Assembly: GCA_040143965.1 (NCBI GenBank)
Contig: JASJQH010007026.1
Coordinates: forward strand, 1 to 24,510
Direction of reading: 5' to 3'
DNA: 24,510 nt
Source of the DNA: Basidiobolus ranarum
Lineage: Eukaryota; Basidiobolomycota; Basidiobolomycetes; Basidiobolales
Shown here: piece after piece, positions 1 through 12,242 of the stretch
How positions within the stretch are numbered: position 1 is the stretch's first letter
Layout of the letters: every line of letters begins with the position of its first letter
Notes under the pieces: model-generated
The model's database searches: none
Told to the model about the DNA's origin: nothing
Seen by the model: only the letters and a program-made list of their open reading frames with translations
Translations under genes and position numbers: made by a program

Positions 1-5
1 TCTTG

Positions 6-112
6 ACAAAACTATAAATGTCAACTTTCTACTCAATAAATCAATAAGTGAAAAGCACCAATTCCTCTAATTCTCCAAACCACTTCCAACAGGCTCCCAA
101 ATACTTTAACAA
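6..112. repeat. Left copy of a 107-bp terminal inverted repeat
   Basis: Positions 6-112 are the reverse complement of 24404-24510, the last 107 bases of the window. Each position p pairs with 24516-p. Only one base differs (G at 55 against an expected C). Identity stops abruptly at 113, where the left side runs into unrelated sequence. The five bases 1-5 have no partner inside the window. Near-perfect identity with a sharp inner boundary indicates two copies of one repeat family, or recently homogenised termini. The pairing is seen directly; whether it is a transposon end or a contig-breaking dispersed repeat is inference. Confidence 0.93.
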
Positions 113-1817
113 TTTGAATAGAAAATATGCTCATACTACACATTCAAAGCCATTGGCACTACTGTTTGTTAGCTCCAGTAAAAAATGATTTGGACATGTT
201 GATGGTAACTCAAGGCTTCATTAGTACCATCAACTGCCTTTTGTATGAGTGACTTGAGAAAATGAGTGATTGCTCTGGCTAAAGAAATTAAGCCAAAGGG
301 TACAATTAACGTAACTGTTAGGGTGCATATATAATTAAAATGAACTGGCACCTTGCATATTTCTAACACATCATGGATAATATCCTGCTTGCTTGGATTT
401 ATATTCGCAAATTCATGATACATGCTGAGAAGACGCTGATTTTAAGCTAATTTTACACCGATATCTCATTTATTCAAAAAAAATAAGTAGTACTCCTAGG
501 AGCCAAGGCATTATATAGCTATCTATCAATTAGCTCTGTATGTTAACTATCCTCAACTCTCAAATGTCACAACAATTTGGTATCCCAGTATAGAATCGCC
601 ACTACTTGTTAAGGCATCAACTAGCACCACTCATTCACTTTGAGATTGAACGTTTGCTACTATTAAGTTTCATTGCAACTCCGATGTTGTTCATAGGTGC
701 ATCAAATTCTCGAAATAGAAATGAGTGAAAGGATGATCACAAGAACATAAGGATATAGGTTACACAGTATGGGAGATAGCTTTAACACTACCTATTGCAC
801 AAACATAGTGGCAGGTATTGATTGGTGAAGCATGGTGGACGCAAAGCTATAGAGAAAGGGGGTTTCCAGTACACCAATACGTGTTGCAAGTAGCATAAAC
901 CTCACCACCTACAGCCATTGCTATTGTCAAGCGTACACTGTAATACAATGTTTACGCAGTGCTCAAAGCTGCCTAGCATTTCTCGTGGTTCCACTTTTGG
1001 TAGATGACCAGAATATTGAACACAATCAACTAGAGGCAGTGTCAAAATGATTGGATCTCTAATGTTGATCCAGCACCTTATAGAAGCTTCAGCCAGTTTG
1101 TGGTGAGAACAATTACGCGATATAATATATTATCCTGGGATGATTATCGATCGGTTACGCTACCTGATCAATGACGATCCATATGAAACGTGGCTGCAAG
1201 TATGTTGCTGATTTCACACAACCACCTCATGCTCAGAATTCCAGACATTTATTTACATGGCATGAATGACGAAAATAGGGGTTGTATTATCTGAAGAGCT
1301 TGCTCATCTACAGTTATTGATCCTCGCTTCGTCGATATTGGTAGCGATGTGATCTACCAGTTGCTGCAGCCTGGGGCTTTGGAAAAGCAATAGAATATTT
1401 GAACCATGTACGATGATATATTCCACCAATTGAACGACTGCCTTCTCGACCTCATATTATTGGTGATTGGCACAGAAAGCCTCCTTGCCTAGTGGAATAT
1501 TATATGGAATTAGCTAAGCTAGACTTGGGGTCCGAAAACGATCAATAATTCGGTTATGGTAAGAAAATGACTAACCAGCACGTAGGCCCAAATTACCACT
1601 AAATCATGCTGGCGAATTTTTGTTGGATGAAGAGGCCAACTCCCCCAGTACGATGGAATAACGGATCGTATTACAAATTAAGATCAATTTTTGTATTTAT
1701 GCAAAGCGTGTTTAATCTTGATATTGTTTTTTTTTTCAAACTCTCTGTGGTTAAAGTAATGCACTTGATTGGTTACGTCAGGTGAAAATTGGGATCTTTT
1801 CTAGCTCTCGATTGTAG
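113..1817. other. Gene-poor stretch, possible decayed retroelement
   Basis: No intact gene was found here on either strand. A minus-strand open frame of 84 codons (423 to 169) contains VPFGL, and 28 residues later a YHQHVQIIF-like string. Order and spacing loosely recall the PFGL and YxDD..IFS blocks of Ty3/Gypsy reverse transcriptases, but the DD pair is missing and the rest does not match convincingly. The remainder (about 430-1800) is full of stops in all frames and has no RNA gene I recognise. Its last few hundred bases presumably hold the promoter of the adenosine kinase gene. Confidence 0.4.
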
Positions 1818-1825
1818 TATATAAG
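1818..1825 (+). promoter_or_regulatory. Candidate TATA box of the adenosine kinase gene
   Basis: TATATAAG lies 60 nt upstream of the ATG at 1885. That is a reasonable distance for a fungal TATA element with a short 5' leader. No other strong promoter motif was seen. Function is inferred from sequence and position only. Confidence 0.45.
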
Positions 1826-1884
1826 CCTTCGAAAGGTATCAAGTGGAATTATCTTTTTCTCCATACAAAGATAACTTTATAGTC

Positions 1885-3245
<1,361 letters not shown>

Positions 3246-3668
3246 ATTGATGCACTTATTAATTATACAGAAGCACTCTTTATTTCGCATGAATAAAACT
3301 ACATCTTTGTCAGCATATCAATGGTATCCAAGTAAATCAATTGAAAATGGTTGGAATGTCGAACTTGGTGTTACTTCAGGTGGATGATTTAGATTTATCC
3401 CCCACCCCACAAAAGTGGTCGACAGTAATTTAAAATTTCGGGCATCAACGACCAATCATACTAATTACGTAAACCTTGTTCATTTGTTGAAAAGGCTCGA
3501 TCAGATACAAATTATCTGTGCAAAATATAGCGACCAAGTTTATATCCAAACCCTAATATGTATTGAAATGGAAGTCTTCTAGCTATAAGGCATGCAGGCT
3601 GTATTTGAAATCTTTTATATGAATAGACTCAATGATATTGGATATGATGAAGGGGAAATTCGGTGCAT
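3246..3668. other. Convergent 3' intergenic region
   Basis: This 423-nt spacer separates the stop codons of the adenosine kinase (+) and PPP1R21 (-) genes and must hold both 3' UTRs. Apart from poly(A)-signal-like hexamers on both strands near 3279-3297, no gene, RNA or repeat was recognised. Confidence 0.6.
3292..3297 (+). terminator. Candidate poly(A) signal of the adenosine kinase gene
   Basis: AATAAA starts 47 nt after the stop codon at 3243-3245, a typical distance. On the opposite strand another AATAAA (3284 to 3279) could serve the convergent PPP1R21 gene, which would give it a 3' UTR of nearly 400 nt overlapping this one. Motif only; cleavage sites cannot be seen. Confidence 0.5.
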
Positions 3669-6600
3669 CTACTGTTGACCATTCTCGATGGTTGCACCAA
3701 GTTGAGCGATGTCTACGATAAAACCAAGATTAATTCATCAATATTTGAATGAACACATTCATCTTAAAATAACTTACGTTCAGTCATTATATCAAGCTGC
3801 GTTTTATAATTTTGCTCAGTTGTTCGAAGTTCGTCCTATATATTAAATAAATAAATGGTCGAGAAGTAATATCAGTAAAGATCCTATTTTTAATCTAGGT
3901 AACTAAATCAATCACAAAGGAATGTTTCGCACCTGGGTTCTCGATATTTGTTGTCTGGCCTCACCAAGTTGCTCGACTAATGCTTTCTTTTCGGCTTGTG
4001 ACTTCTCTAGCTTGAGGTCTAAATTTTCACTTACTTTACGCATTCTCAGCACTTGACTATCCGCACATCGTGCCTATTGGATGAATACGAATTAATTACC
4101 AATACATAATCCAATGGATTGTCGAATTCAACTCACTCTCTCTAAAAGTTGTTGTAGTTGTTCCTCATAATGTCGCTTGATGAAGTCCTCTCTAGACATT
4201 TGATTTGGACTCTAAAATAGATAAGCGGCATCAGTACTTTGCACAACATAACCGTTGATTCACAAAAATTACCAGATGATCGGATGGAGGCAACGATGTC
4301 TGTAATGGCTCCTGATTTGATTCACTTTCTGGTGTATTTTGCTTAACTTCGACCTAAATTTGCGTAAATAGCTATGTTAGGCCGTCGTGGGTACATAGTT
4401 AGAGAATTGTTGGGGATTAACTTGTTCGTTTGGAGACGGCGTAAGTACTGGCTCCTCGGTTACTGATTCATCTAGCTTACAACTATCTGATTCAACCCCT
4501 TTGACGGATAGTGGCCTAACTGGCTCGGATTCCTCTTTAATGGTTTCGTTTTTCTCGGGAGAGGTTTCAAGTGTTTGTGTAGAAGCCTCGATAGTAATCA
4601 GCTTGATATCATTTTCAGGCTCTAGTGTTTGTTCGAGGTTAGATTCGGGCTTAGAATCTTCAGCCACCTAAGAGGAATATGTTAAACAAATGCATTCGAA
4701 TGATAATTTATTCAAGCTCATCACCTCATGCATAGCAATGCTGGATTTAAGATTATTCACTTCCATTACGAATTGGTCGCTCTTCTCTTTTTGAGCAGTG
4801 AGCTCTTGCTGAAGTTGAGCGTAATCCCGGTGTAGGTTCAGGTTGAAGCTAATAATTTGGGATGTCTGCTCTACAGTATGTTCCTCAGTATAAGTATTGT
4901 CGGTATTTGCGAAAGATATAAAGTGCTCAGAAACTTACTTTGAAGCATGGCTAATCTTGATGTGAGAATACAGTGATGAGATAAACATTCCTTCAATGAA
5001 TCTTCAAATTCTTTGCCGATATTCACTGACAACTCCTTTTCCTTGAGTGTTTGAATGTCGATGATTAAGTACTTGGATGAACGAGTTTTTGAAGTAAATG
5101 ATGTTTACCTTTCCATTGACTTCGGTTTGTTCGAATCGAACCAGAGATATACTCTGAATAATCCCACTCAGTGGCTCTACATAAGGCAAATATAAGAGGA
5201 AGAACGACTCAAGGAATTCTATTAGAGATATATAGATTCCTGAAGTTACCTGAGTTTTCATTTAGAGATTTAAGAAGAGCATAGTGAGCATTTCCGACAG
5301 CCTTTTCTGGGGTTTGTTCAATTATGTGAATGTATGCTGATGACGCAATGAGTTATTTAGTAAATGACTTCGAAGTGCCAATTGACGATAGATAGTGGCT
5401 TACCGTCAACACCAATTCGAATGGATAAATATTTTCTAAGCAAGTTCTCTCGATCGTTTTCTATCGCATCCCAAGCTAAGATAAAAGTAGCAACATTAAC
5501 AGTATTCTCATTACTCTAATGTGGTAATAAAAATTCAATACATTTGACGTGAAATTGCTTAGTAAATTCAGCAAAATCCTTGCTAATACGCTCCAAGGTA
5601 ACCTTCTCAAATGTGTCATCCTGGTATTGCGATATGGTCGCTTCATTAAGGCTAATCATTCACAAGAATTAGGTTGGAACTATCTGAGGTTCAGCCTGAA
5701 GGCCAACTTACTTTTCGCAAGCAACTTCCATCAACGTATCATAGATGGCTAAGACGGATTGGACAGCAGCAAGTATATTTGTGGGTGTATAGAAGATCTG
5801 AAACAATATTGAATATTTTTTACGAATTGTAAGAATCTCTAAATATGGAACTTACGTCCATTGACTCTCTCCAGCTCCGGTTGCTGACTGGAAGATGCTC
5901 ATTGATCAGGTACTCCTCGAACGAGCAAGTTTCGAGTTGCTATGCAAGTATATGAAAGTGTCAAAGGTGGTTGAAGGCAGGGTGGGTTGAGAAGTTACAG
6001 TCACTCACGGGAAGCTTGTGATTGCTTCGAATATCTTCGAACTCTAAAGCTATTCGCAATGAATCCATTAGGCTATTCCATAGGCTTGAGCATTGATAAA
6101 ATATTGCCTTGTTGCCAGACTATTGAACGTTTGGATGTTAGAATAAGCACTTTGGTTCCATCCAGATGGGGCTATAAAGGTACCTTATTGACATGTACAA
6201 ACAACTGCTGATAAAGTTGATCATATCCACCAAGAGTGCCAATCAATTGTTTAACAACACCCACTTGTTCTGCTTGTATCTTCTCGCTCTCCAGAATGCC
6301 CTCTCTGATACTAACCAAGTTTTCGTCTGTCCTGAAAATTGCGCAGTATTGAGAATAAGAACACAACGCAAGTTAAGATGTAACATATACTTGTTTAGGT
6401 CCTCCTTGATCTTTTTGATCTCCAATTCCGCGTCTTTTTTTTGTTTCTTATATGCTAATGTCGAATTTTCATTCATCATGTGGCATTTGTTCAGCTCCTC
6501 CTGTGAACCAAAAGATAGTAAATACAAATTGACGTTCAACCATGTTTGATGCTTTGTATCCCTTACGTTCAATAGGTTCTTCTCTACCTCGAGCTCATCT

Positions 6601-7607
6601 ACTTTTTTCTTGTAAAGATCCAACTGTTCCGTGTATAAACTATGAATTTCATATACCTCCTTGTGTAGATTTTCTTTGAGAAGGATAATAGGTTAAGATC
6701 AATAGCGAAGTGATTATCTTGAATAAAACCAATAAAAACCATTCTCTTCAATTTTTCCTTGAAGGTCAGCTATGGTTGCTTCTAAAGAGTTCCGGGAGAT
6801 TTCCAACTCTTTTTTTGCTGAAGCACGCATTAACCACTGACTGGATGATTTCTAACGTTTATAGAATAATATGGAATTTAACATGTGTTGAGGTGATAAT
6901 ATTGAACCGATAACGTACCGGTGTCCCCATCTTCTGTAAATCTTCTACACGCTTTGTAAGTGTCTGATTGTGAAAGCTTAGAGTGTCTAATTGTTGTATG
7001 ATCTTGATATGAGTATATAAGATAAAAACATTGGTGAGTACCAAAGTAGCAGGAAAACATATGGCAGAATCTCTTACTCTACGAAGCTCCTGCTCTTTAG
7101 ACTTGTTATCGACAGATAAGGTGACATTTTGATCTTGTTCCTAAAATGCGTGGATAAGAAATTTAATGAGTATACAAAAAGCAAAATAAGACAAATAGAC
7201 ACTGGCTAAACTTGTCATAAGGTAAAGAAACATCGTTTTTTCTCAATATAACATAAAGATAATATGGCCACAACCAATAATCTAGTGAGGGAGTAGAACG
7301 AAAAGTAAAGTATAATATATTCACCTTCAAGATGGCCTTTTTAAGTACTGAATGCTGTGCTTTTATTCTATATGATATTTTAAAACTCATCAGTGACATT
7401 GTTGCAAGAGGGAAATTGCAAATCATTGACCAGAATAAAGCTCATCATCAAACCTTGAATATTCTTGAAATAATTTATGGTATCTCTCCGAGAGTTCCTC
7501 TGAAAAGGTTGTTAGTGTACAAGGAAATCTCACTATGTCACACAATTAAAGGGTCGCATACCTCCACCGGAAGTTACAGATTCGTTGACGGACAGGTTTC
7601 CTTCCAT
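3669..7607 (-). CDS. PPP1R21: PPP1R21 orthologue (FERRY complex subunit 2), coiled coil
   Basis: In animals PPP1R21 (KLRAQ protein, Fy-2) is the dimeric coiled-coil scaffold of the FERRY complex, which links Rab5 early endosomes to mRNA and ribosomes. Twenty-four exons rebuild 760 codons (human 780): 7562-7607, 7454-7499, 7325-7367, 7078-7140, 6919-7002, 6740-6836, 6567-6673, 6391-6500, 6184-6331, 6009-6119, 5856-5939, 5712-5797, 5542-5651, 5404-5475, 5250-5336, 5109-5176, 4939-5041, 4725-4870, 4395-4667, 4273-4353, 4137-4211, 3933-4073, 3778-3835, 3669-3712. RIKAQHSVLKK (31-41) matches the KLRAQ motif, followed by LDTLSFHNQTLTKRVEDLQ and KIEENENLH. The C-terminus has SREDFIKRHY (661-670) and TTEQNYKTQLDIMTEH (732-747), both family hallmarks. 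An acidic Ser/Thr/Glu-rich linker (about 565-655) precedes the last coil. Start: the first ATG in frame with the KLRAQ segment. The acceptor at 6837-6839 is the least certain junction. Retaining the intron at 4354-4394 would truncate the C-terminus. Confidence 0.92.
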
Positions 7608-8178
7608 TCTAGTAATTTTAACTTATTCTTAGCTTGAAAAGGTGAAATGAGGAGAGTGGGTGAGGGATAGGAGTGTAATTCACTTCAAGTCACTAATCCA
7701 GAAATATTATATGGATATACTTTGCCAACTTCTCCAGCGTAAACTTGTTCCTCAGAGAAATATATATGAAATAATGATTTTGATGTCAATACTAAAATCT
7801 TAAATTAGGATAGCTGCTCTTTACGAAACTTGGTAAATCCCCCTAACTAATTGTCGAATACATCCTAAAATAAACTTCATCGAATCCCAAGTGGTGACGT
7901 CATGAGTGAATCTTACTCCAGGTAATGCGTGAAATAGAGAGATCAGATATTTAAGTGCTGACTTTGATTCATATGTTCGGAAATCCTGGTGGTCCTTTCA
8001 AGACTGCAGAATGAATGTCGATAATTCTTGACCTGTTAAAGATTAAGTTGAAGTCGAATCCTTTTTTCTTATTTATTGGGTGAGTAATATAAACGATGTG
8101 CTAAATGTATACATTATAACATGTAAGAGTTGGTTCGGTGAAAAAAAGGGAAAAGCAACAGAGGTGATTAGGAATTAT
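7608..8178. other. Spacer between the PPP1R21 start and carrier 3' end
   Basis: This 571-nt AT-rich spacer separates two tandem minus-strand genes. It should contain the PPP1R21 promoter and the 3' UTR of the upstream carrier gene. No open frame with recognisable homology, RNA gene or repeat is visible. The only motif noted is a minus-strand AATAAA, listed separately. Confidence 0.55.
8072..8077 (-). terminator. Candidate poly(A) signal of the carrier gene
   Basis: AATAAA on the minus strand (8077 to 8072) lies 102 nt downstream of the carrier stop codon at 8179-8181. Hexamer and position only. Confidence 0.4.
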
Positions 8179-9467
8179 TTAACTGCGCTTAAGTTTGGCC
8201 AACATTAGGATTCTTAAAGTATATTGGAAGAGGGATTCTTTGGCCATGAATAAGAAAGCCGCGGTTAGCACGCTTTGGACCAATTTATAGTATAGTCCCT
8301 TGTAAAGTCCAGATACTCCTTCGTGTCTCAGAACTTTCTTAAATCCATCCAAGACAGATTTGTATCTTTGATTTTCATCGTTAGATTGCTTCAATTGCAT
8401 GCGTGACTTAATAACGATATATGGATAGGTAAGGCTTGTAGCAATAAGTTTACTAAAAGCTCCAAGAAGGAAGAAATCAAAGTTTCCAAGAACCCCCTTG
8501 CGTTTAGCCAACCAGTGCTTGGCCTGTTCAAAGGCGGTATACTGGATCACTGGGTTCACAACCAGATAAAGGGCAGGGACAAGTCCTTGCCATAATGAGG
8601 TGATACCATCTTCTTTAATTATTTGACCCAGTGTTCCAATAGCGCCTTTTGAGTGAACCTCACCGTCGCTACCTGTGAAGGATTTCTTGGTGGTTAACCG
8701 AGTCTGTCAAATAATGCTTAGCAAATGGCGTAATATATTATCTTCAAATAAAGAGAAGTACTCACATTTACCACCCAGATAGGGTTAGTGGTAATACAAG
8801 TAGCGGCACCTAGTGAAAGAAAACCGCGTTAGTCAACCATACACAAGATACTGTTTCAAGTAACTTAATTCCTACCAGCAAGAGCGCCAGCAATCATACT
8901 CTGACCGGTAGTCAAAGCCTGACTTTTTGCTGTTTTTTCAAAGCTGGCCTTGGTCCACTCATAAAAGAAATAGTAAATGCCTGAAAAAGTACATAGTCAG
9001 TAACATATTACGACTCCAATGGGTTTAAAGAACTATCTGTACCATTTGTGACGGCGATACCAAAAAGAGCCGAATTCAATCCACTAAGTGTGATATTAAA
9101 AGTCAATTTAAGTCTGTGAGTCACTTAGGGCTTAGAAACTTACGAGTAAAGCCCTGCAACACCTTCCTTCTTCATGATTTTTTCGAAGGCGTCTACACCA
9201 TCCTATAGAGAAGGATAGTTAGGATTATGATCGCTAAACTTCTGAGTAACTTCAATACTAAAGTAGTACCTTGTAAGAGTCTGGACTTGTAGTATCCTTC
9301 TGAACCTGAAGGCGCGAACTGATGCTGACCAAAGGATAAGTAAGTAGCATCGAAATAATACCACCACCGGCACCTATAAGCTAACGGTTACTACTAAACT
9401 CATAGAATCTCTGCCAAACGATACCATTATACTGACCAGCTAAAGCGTGAACAACGTTGTCTGACAT
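8179..9467 (-). CDS. Peroxisomal carrier, PMP47/SLC25A17 type
   Basis: A mitochondrial-carrier-family (SLC25) protein of the peroxisomal branch (yeast ANT1, Candida PMP47, human SLC25A17). Relatives exchange ATP/AMP or import CoA and related nucleotides for fatty-acid activation and beta-oxidation. The seven exons 9437-9467, 9270-9373, 9144-9202, 9043-9083, 8876-8980, 8766-8809 and 8179-8703 give 302 codons, the normal length. Three carrier repeats are visible. Their signatures are TYPLVSISSRLQVQ (from residue 22, Ser27 in place of the usual acid), TNPIWVVNTRL (121-131, the PxWVVNTR form typical of the peroxisomal branch) and TYPYIVIKSRMQ (220-231). Each is followed by an EG/EDG loop helix such as KEGVAGLYSG or EDGITSLWQGL. 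SGLNSALFGIAVTNGIYYFFYEW is also characteristic. No terminal SKL is present, as expected for a multispan membrane protein. The subgroup is secure; the substrate is not. Confidence 0.93.
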
Positions 9468-10210
9468 AGTTAAAGAAAGGTTCAAGGCTTAACAATAAGG
9501 TAATGTCACAGCAAATCTCATCTTAAATAGTGTAATAAAACACAGGTCACAATAGTCAGCATATTTCCCAGGAGCTTTCAGAAAACCACCCCCGCCCACA
9601 AATTATATCATGTGAGCCCCATTACATGATTCAAGGAAATATATGCTTAGTAAAGAAAAATGTCAGTATTTGTGGGTTTATTGTGACTATGAAGGATTTA
9701 GTCATCATGCGCATCTACATAAACACCCCTCATTAATATCGAGTTTCGTGATGAAACGGACAACTATGGGCTTTCATGAGCAAATTGAGCTCTTGTGGCG
9801 AGTTCAGATCCGTTGTTGTAGATCACAATAGCATGTGAAAACCAATGATGCCCAAGTCGACTCACTATGGGACTCATAGCAATAGAGGACGTTGGTAATC
9901 AGAAATCACTTTGTATCACTCCGACATCATTGGACGGTCTCACTGCGAGTTCTTGGATGGAATCACATGTATTTCAGAATGTATGTGATTGAAGTGTGTG
10001 ACGATGCTAAATACGAGTTGGATGACCTTGTATCTGTAGTAATCCTGTATTAGTCATGATTGCAGGGTGAAGTTATGGAGATTTTGCATATGGGTACATG
10101 TGATGCTACTGTGAACAGAAACTTGGAATGTGTCAGTGATTGCTAGTAGCTAACTTTGAATGTGTGAATGGTACTAGTAGCTATAATAAAGGGCAATGCT
10201 AGTGGAGATG
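9468..10210. other. Intergenic stretch without a recognised gene
   Basis: The part next to 9467 should include the carrier promoter. A 62-codon plus-strand open frame at 9643-9831 has no recognisable motif and no splice-extended partner. The sequence from about 9840 to 10200 is broken by stops in all frames. No tRNA-like fold or terminal repeats were seen. It may be degraded mobile DNA, but nothing supports a specific family. Confidence 0.45.
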
Positions 10211-10216
10211 TTTATT
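10211..10216 (-). terminator. Candidate poly(A) signal of the metacaspase gene
   Basis: AATAAA on the minus strand (10216 to 10211) begins 12 nt after the metacaspase stop codon at 10228-10230. This is close but workable for a short 3' UTR. Motif and position only. Confidence 0.45.
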
Positions 10217-10227
10217 GAGTGACTATT

Positions 10228-12242
10228 TCACATAGTAAACAAGGTGTTCATATCCATAGGTCTGCCAGTGGACATTTGTGGAATTTGGGAGTATTTCCCT
10301 TTGAGAATGTCTCGCAGTTGCTTTAGCAGCTGGGTATATGTCAAGTTTGTGTTTTGGGTTAGCGCAGTGATGAGGGCGTGACTCATAGCACCTGTGGCTT
10401 GACTGTCAATAATAGCATCAGCTGATGTCTATTAAGACTAGTTAATATTCGGTTCAGGAACGATTGTCACGTTAAACACTTACCTGATTATCACGACACC
10501 CGGAGAACTGAATAACATCTGCGTTGGATTTCTTTTCTTCTTCGGCCTTTTTCTGAGCCTCTTTGTTTGGCGGGGGTTTAAAGAGGAATGAAACTCCCTC
10601 TTTAACGAGTCCAAGAGCACCAGCCTTGTCACCTTTATCACGAAAGTAGAGGCAATTGCGTTAAAATGGTTTACTAATAAGATAGAAGACCTCACTAAAT
10701 ATTCCTAACCTCGACTATATGATAAACCGGCCTTTAAGAGTGACATTGCTGCTTCTTTACGACTATCCTGACAAATAACCTCTATCTCACCGTCACATTT
10801 GTAAGTGAAGGGGAGGTCCATGACAGTACCACTATGACAACAGTCGAATACAGCTGTGAGACGCACTCCGGCTGGGAGATTTTTAACACAAATTGCGTGT
10901 ATTTCCTATTAATATACTGATGTCAGTACGCATATATATACGGAGAATTCTAGCTCATGCAAAACTTTACATCGTCAACAATCACGCCAGCACGCTCATG
11001 ATCAACAGGATAAATAGTCTCATCAAAACCGTCCACTTCATCGCCATCTTTTTGTTACAAAACCAATAGATTCGAATAAGATTAACGCGTGACAGTTTTT
11101 TTATCAAGTGTGAAACCTTACCTTCATCTTCAATAGAACCGCCATGACCTTGTGGTAATCAGAAAATTAATAAGAGAAAAAAGTAATATGCTTGACAAAT
11201 TCTCACCAGAAAAGTGCAGGAATAAGGAATCTCCCATAGAGGCTCCTTCCACTAACCAGCGAAATCCTTGAATAATGTTTTGTCTCGTAGGTATTTTGCT
11301 AGGATCTTTTTGGTCATCAGTAAGGATAATACTCCCTTGCTCGCTGAAACCAAAGCGATTGAAAAGAAAATCTTTGACATTATGAACATCGTTAATACAG
11401 CCTCGTAACTCTGAACTAGTCCCAAAATAATTTATCCCAATGAATAAAGCCTTCTTTCGACCACTTTGTAAAAATGTTAGTATGTTATCTACTTGCACAA
11501 AAGAAGAGGAAAATTACCGGCAATTGGAGACGGAGATGTTCTCGCCATGGACTTGGCCTTGGTAGGCACCACCTTGATTATTGCCTTGCACGAAGCTTGT
11601 ATTAGCGGGAGCAATGGAGTGTCCTTGGCCATCGTTAGGAGCTTGTGGAGGATTCTGGTTAAATCCCTGGTCGTATTGGGGTGGTTGATTGCGCCCTTGG
11701 TTATACTGCTGTGGCTGATATTGGGAACCTTGGTTATACCCTTGCGGTTGGCTGTATTGCTGACCTTGATTGTAACCTTGGTGTTGGTTAAACTGCTGAT
11801 CTTGGTTGTAACTTTGGGGTGGGTTGAACGGTTGGCCTTGGTTATAGTGTTGTGGCTGGTTAAACTGCTGACCTTGGTTATAACTTTGGGGCGGGTTGAA
11901 TGGTTGGCCTTGGTTATATTGCTGGTCTTGGCCATACTGTTGTGGCTGGTTATACTGTTGGTTTTGAGTGTATGAAGACGGTTGGCCTTGATTGTATTGT
12001 GGTTGGTTGTATTGACTTTGATAGTTCTGTTGTTGGTCATTATGCTGCTGCTGATTGTACACTTGACCGGGATTATGTTGAGGCTGTTGATAATTATTAT
12101 TGTTATATTGGTTATTGTATTGAGGTTCTTGTTGAGCCTCTGGTTTTTTGCCGCCAAGGAATTGCTGACTTTGTTGCTGAACAAACTGAGTAGCCTTCTC
12201 TTTCAATTTACCTTCCAACACAGAACCGAATTTCCCAAACAT
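10228..12242 (-). CDS. Type I metacaspase with a long Q/N-rich prodomain
   Basis: A caspase-fold cysteine peptidase of the fungal Yca1/Mca1 type. Relatives cut after Arg/Lys, are activated by calcium, and act in aggregate clearance, ageing and cell death. The seven exons 11518-12242, 11207-11463, 11122-11148, 10971-11047, 10710-10905, 10484-10632 and 10228-10428 encode 543 residues. Residues 1 to about 235 begin MFGKFGSVLEGKLKEKATQF and then become Q/N/Y/P/G-rich, with a 24-residue repeat. The peptidase domain starts at KKALFIGINYF. It shows the p20 motif HFSGHGG with catalytic His329 split by an intron, DGDEVDGFDETIYPVD, and FDCCHSG with catalytic Cys385. The C-terminal p10-like part has FSGCRDNQTSADA and TGAMSHALI. 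Both dyad residues are intact, so the enzyme should be active. The prodomain is longer than in S. cerevisiae Yca1 (432 residues in total). The start is the first ATG of the long open exon. Confidence 0.95.
11787..11930 (-). repeat. Tandem 72-nt coding repeat in the metacaspase prodomain
   Basis: Units 11787-11858 and 11859-11930 match at most positions over their first 60 nt and encode a 24-residue period built on FNPPQSYNQGQQFNQ-type blocks. Shorter, more degenerate YNQGQ units flank them from about 11640 to 12010. In-frame period and biased composition point to expansion by slippage or unequal exchange. Confidence 0.8.
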
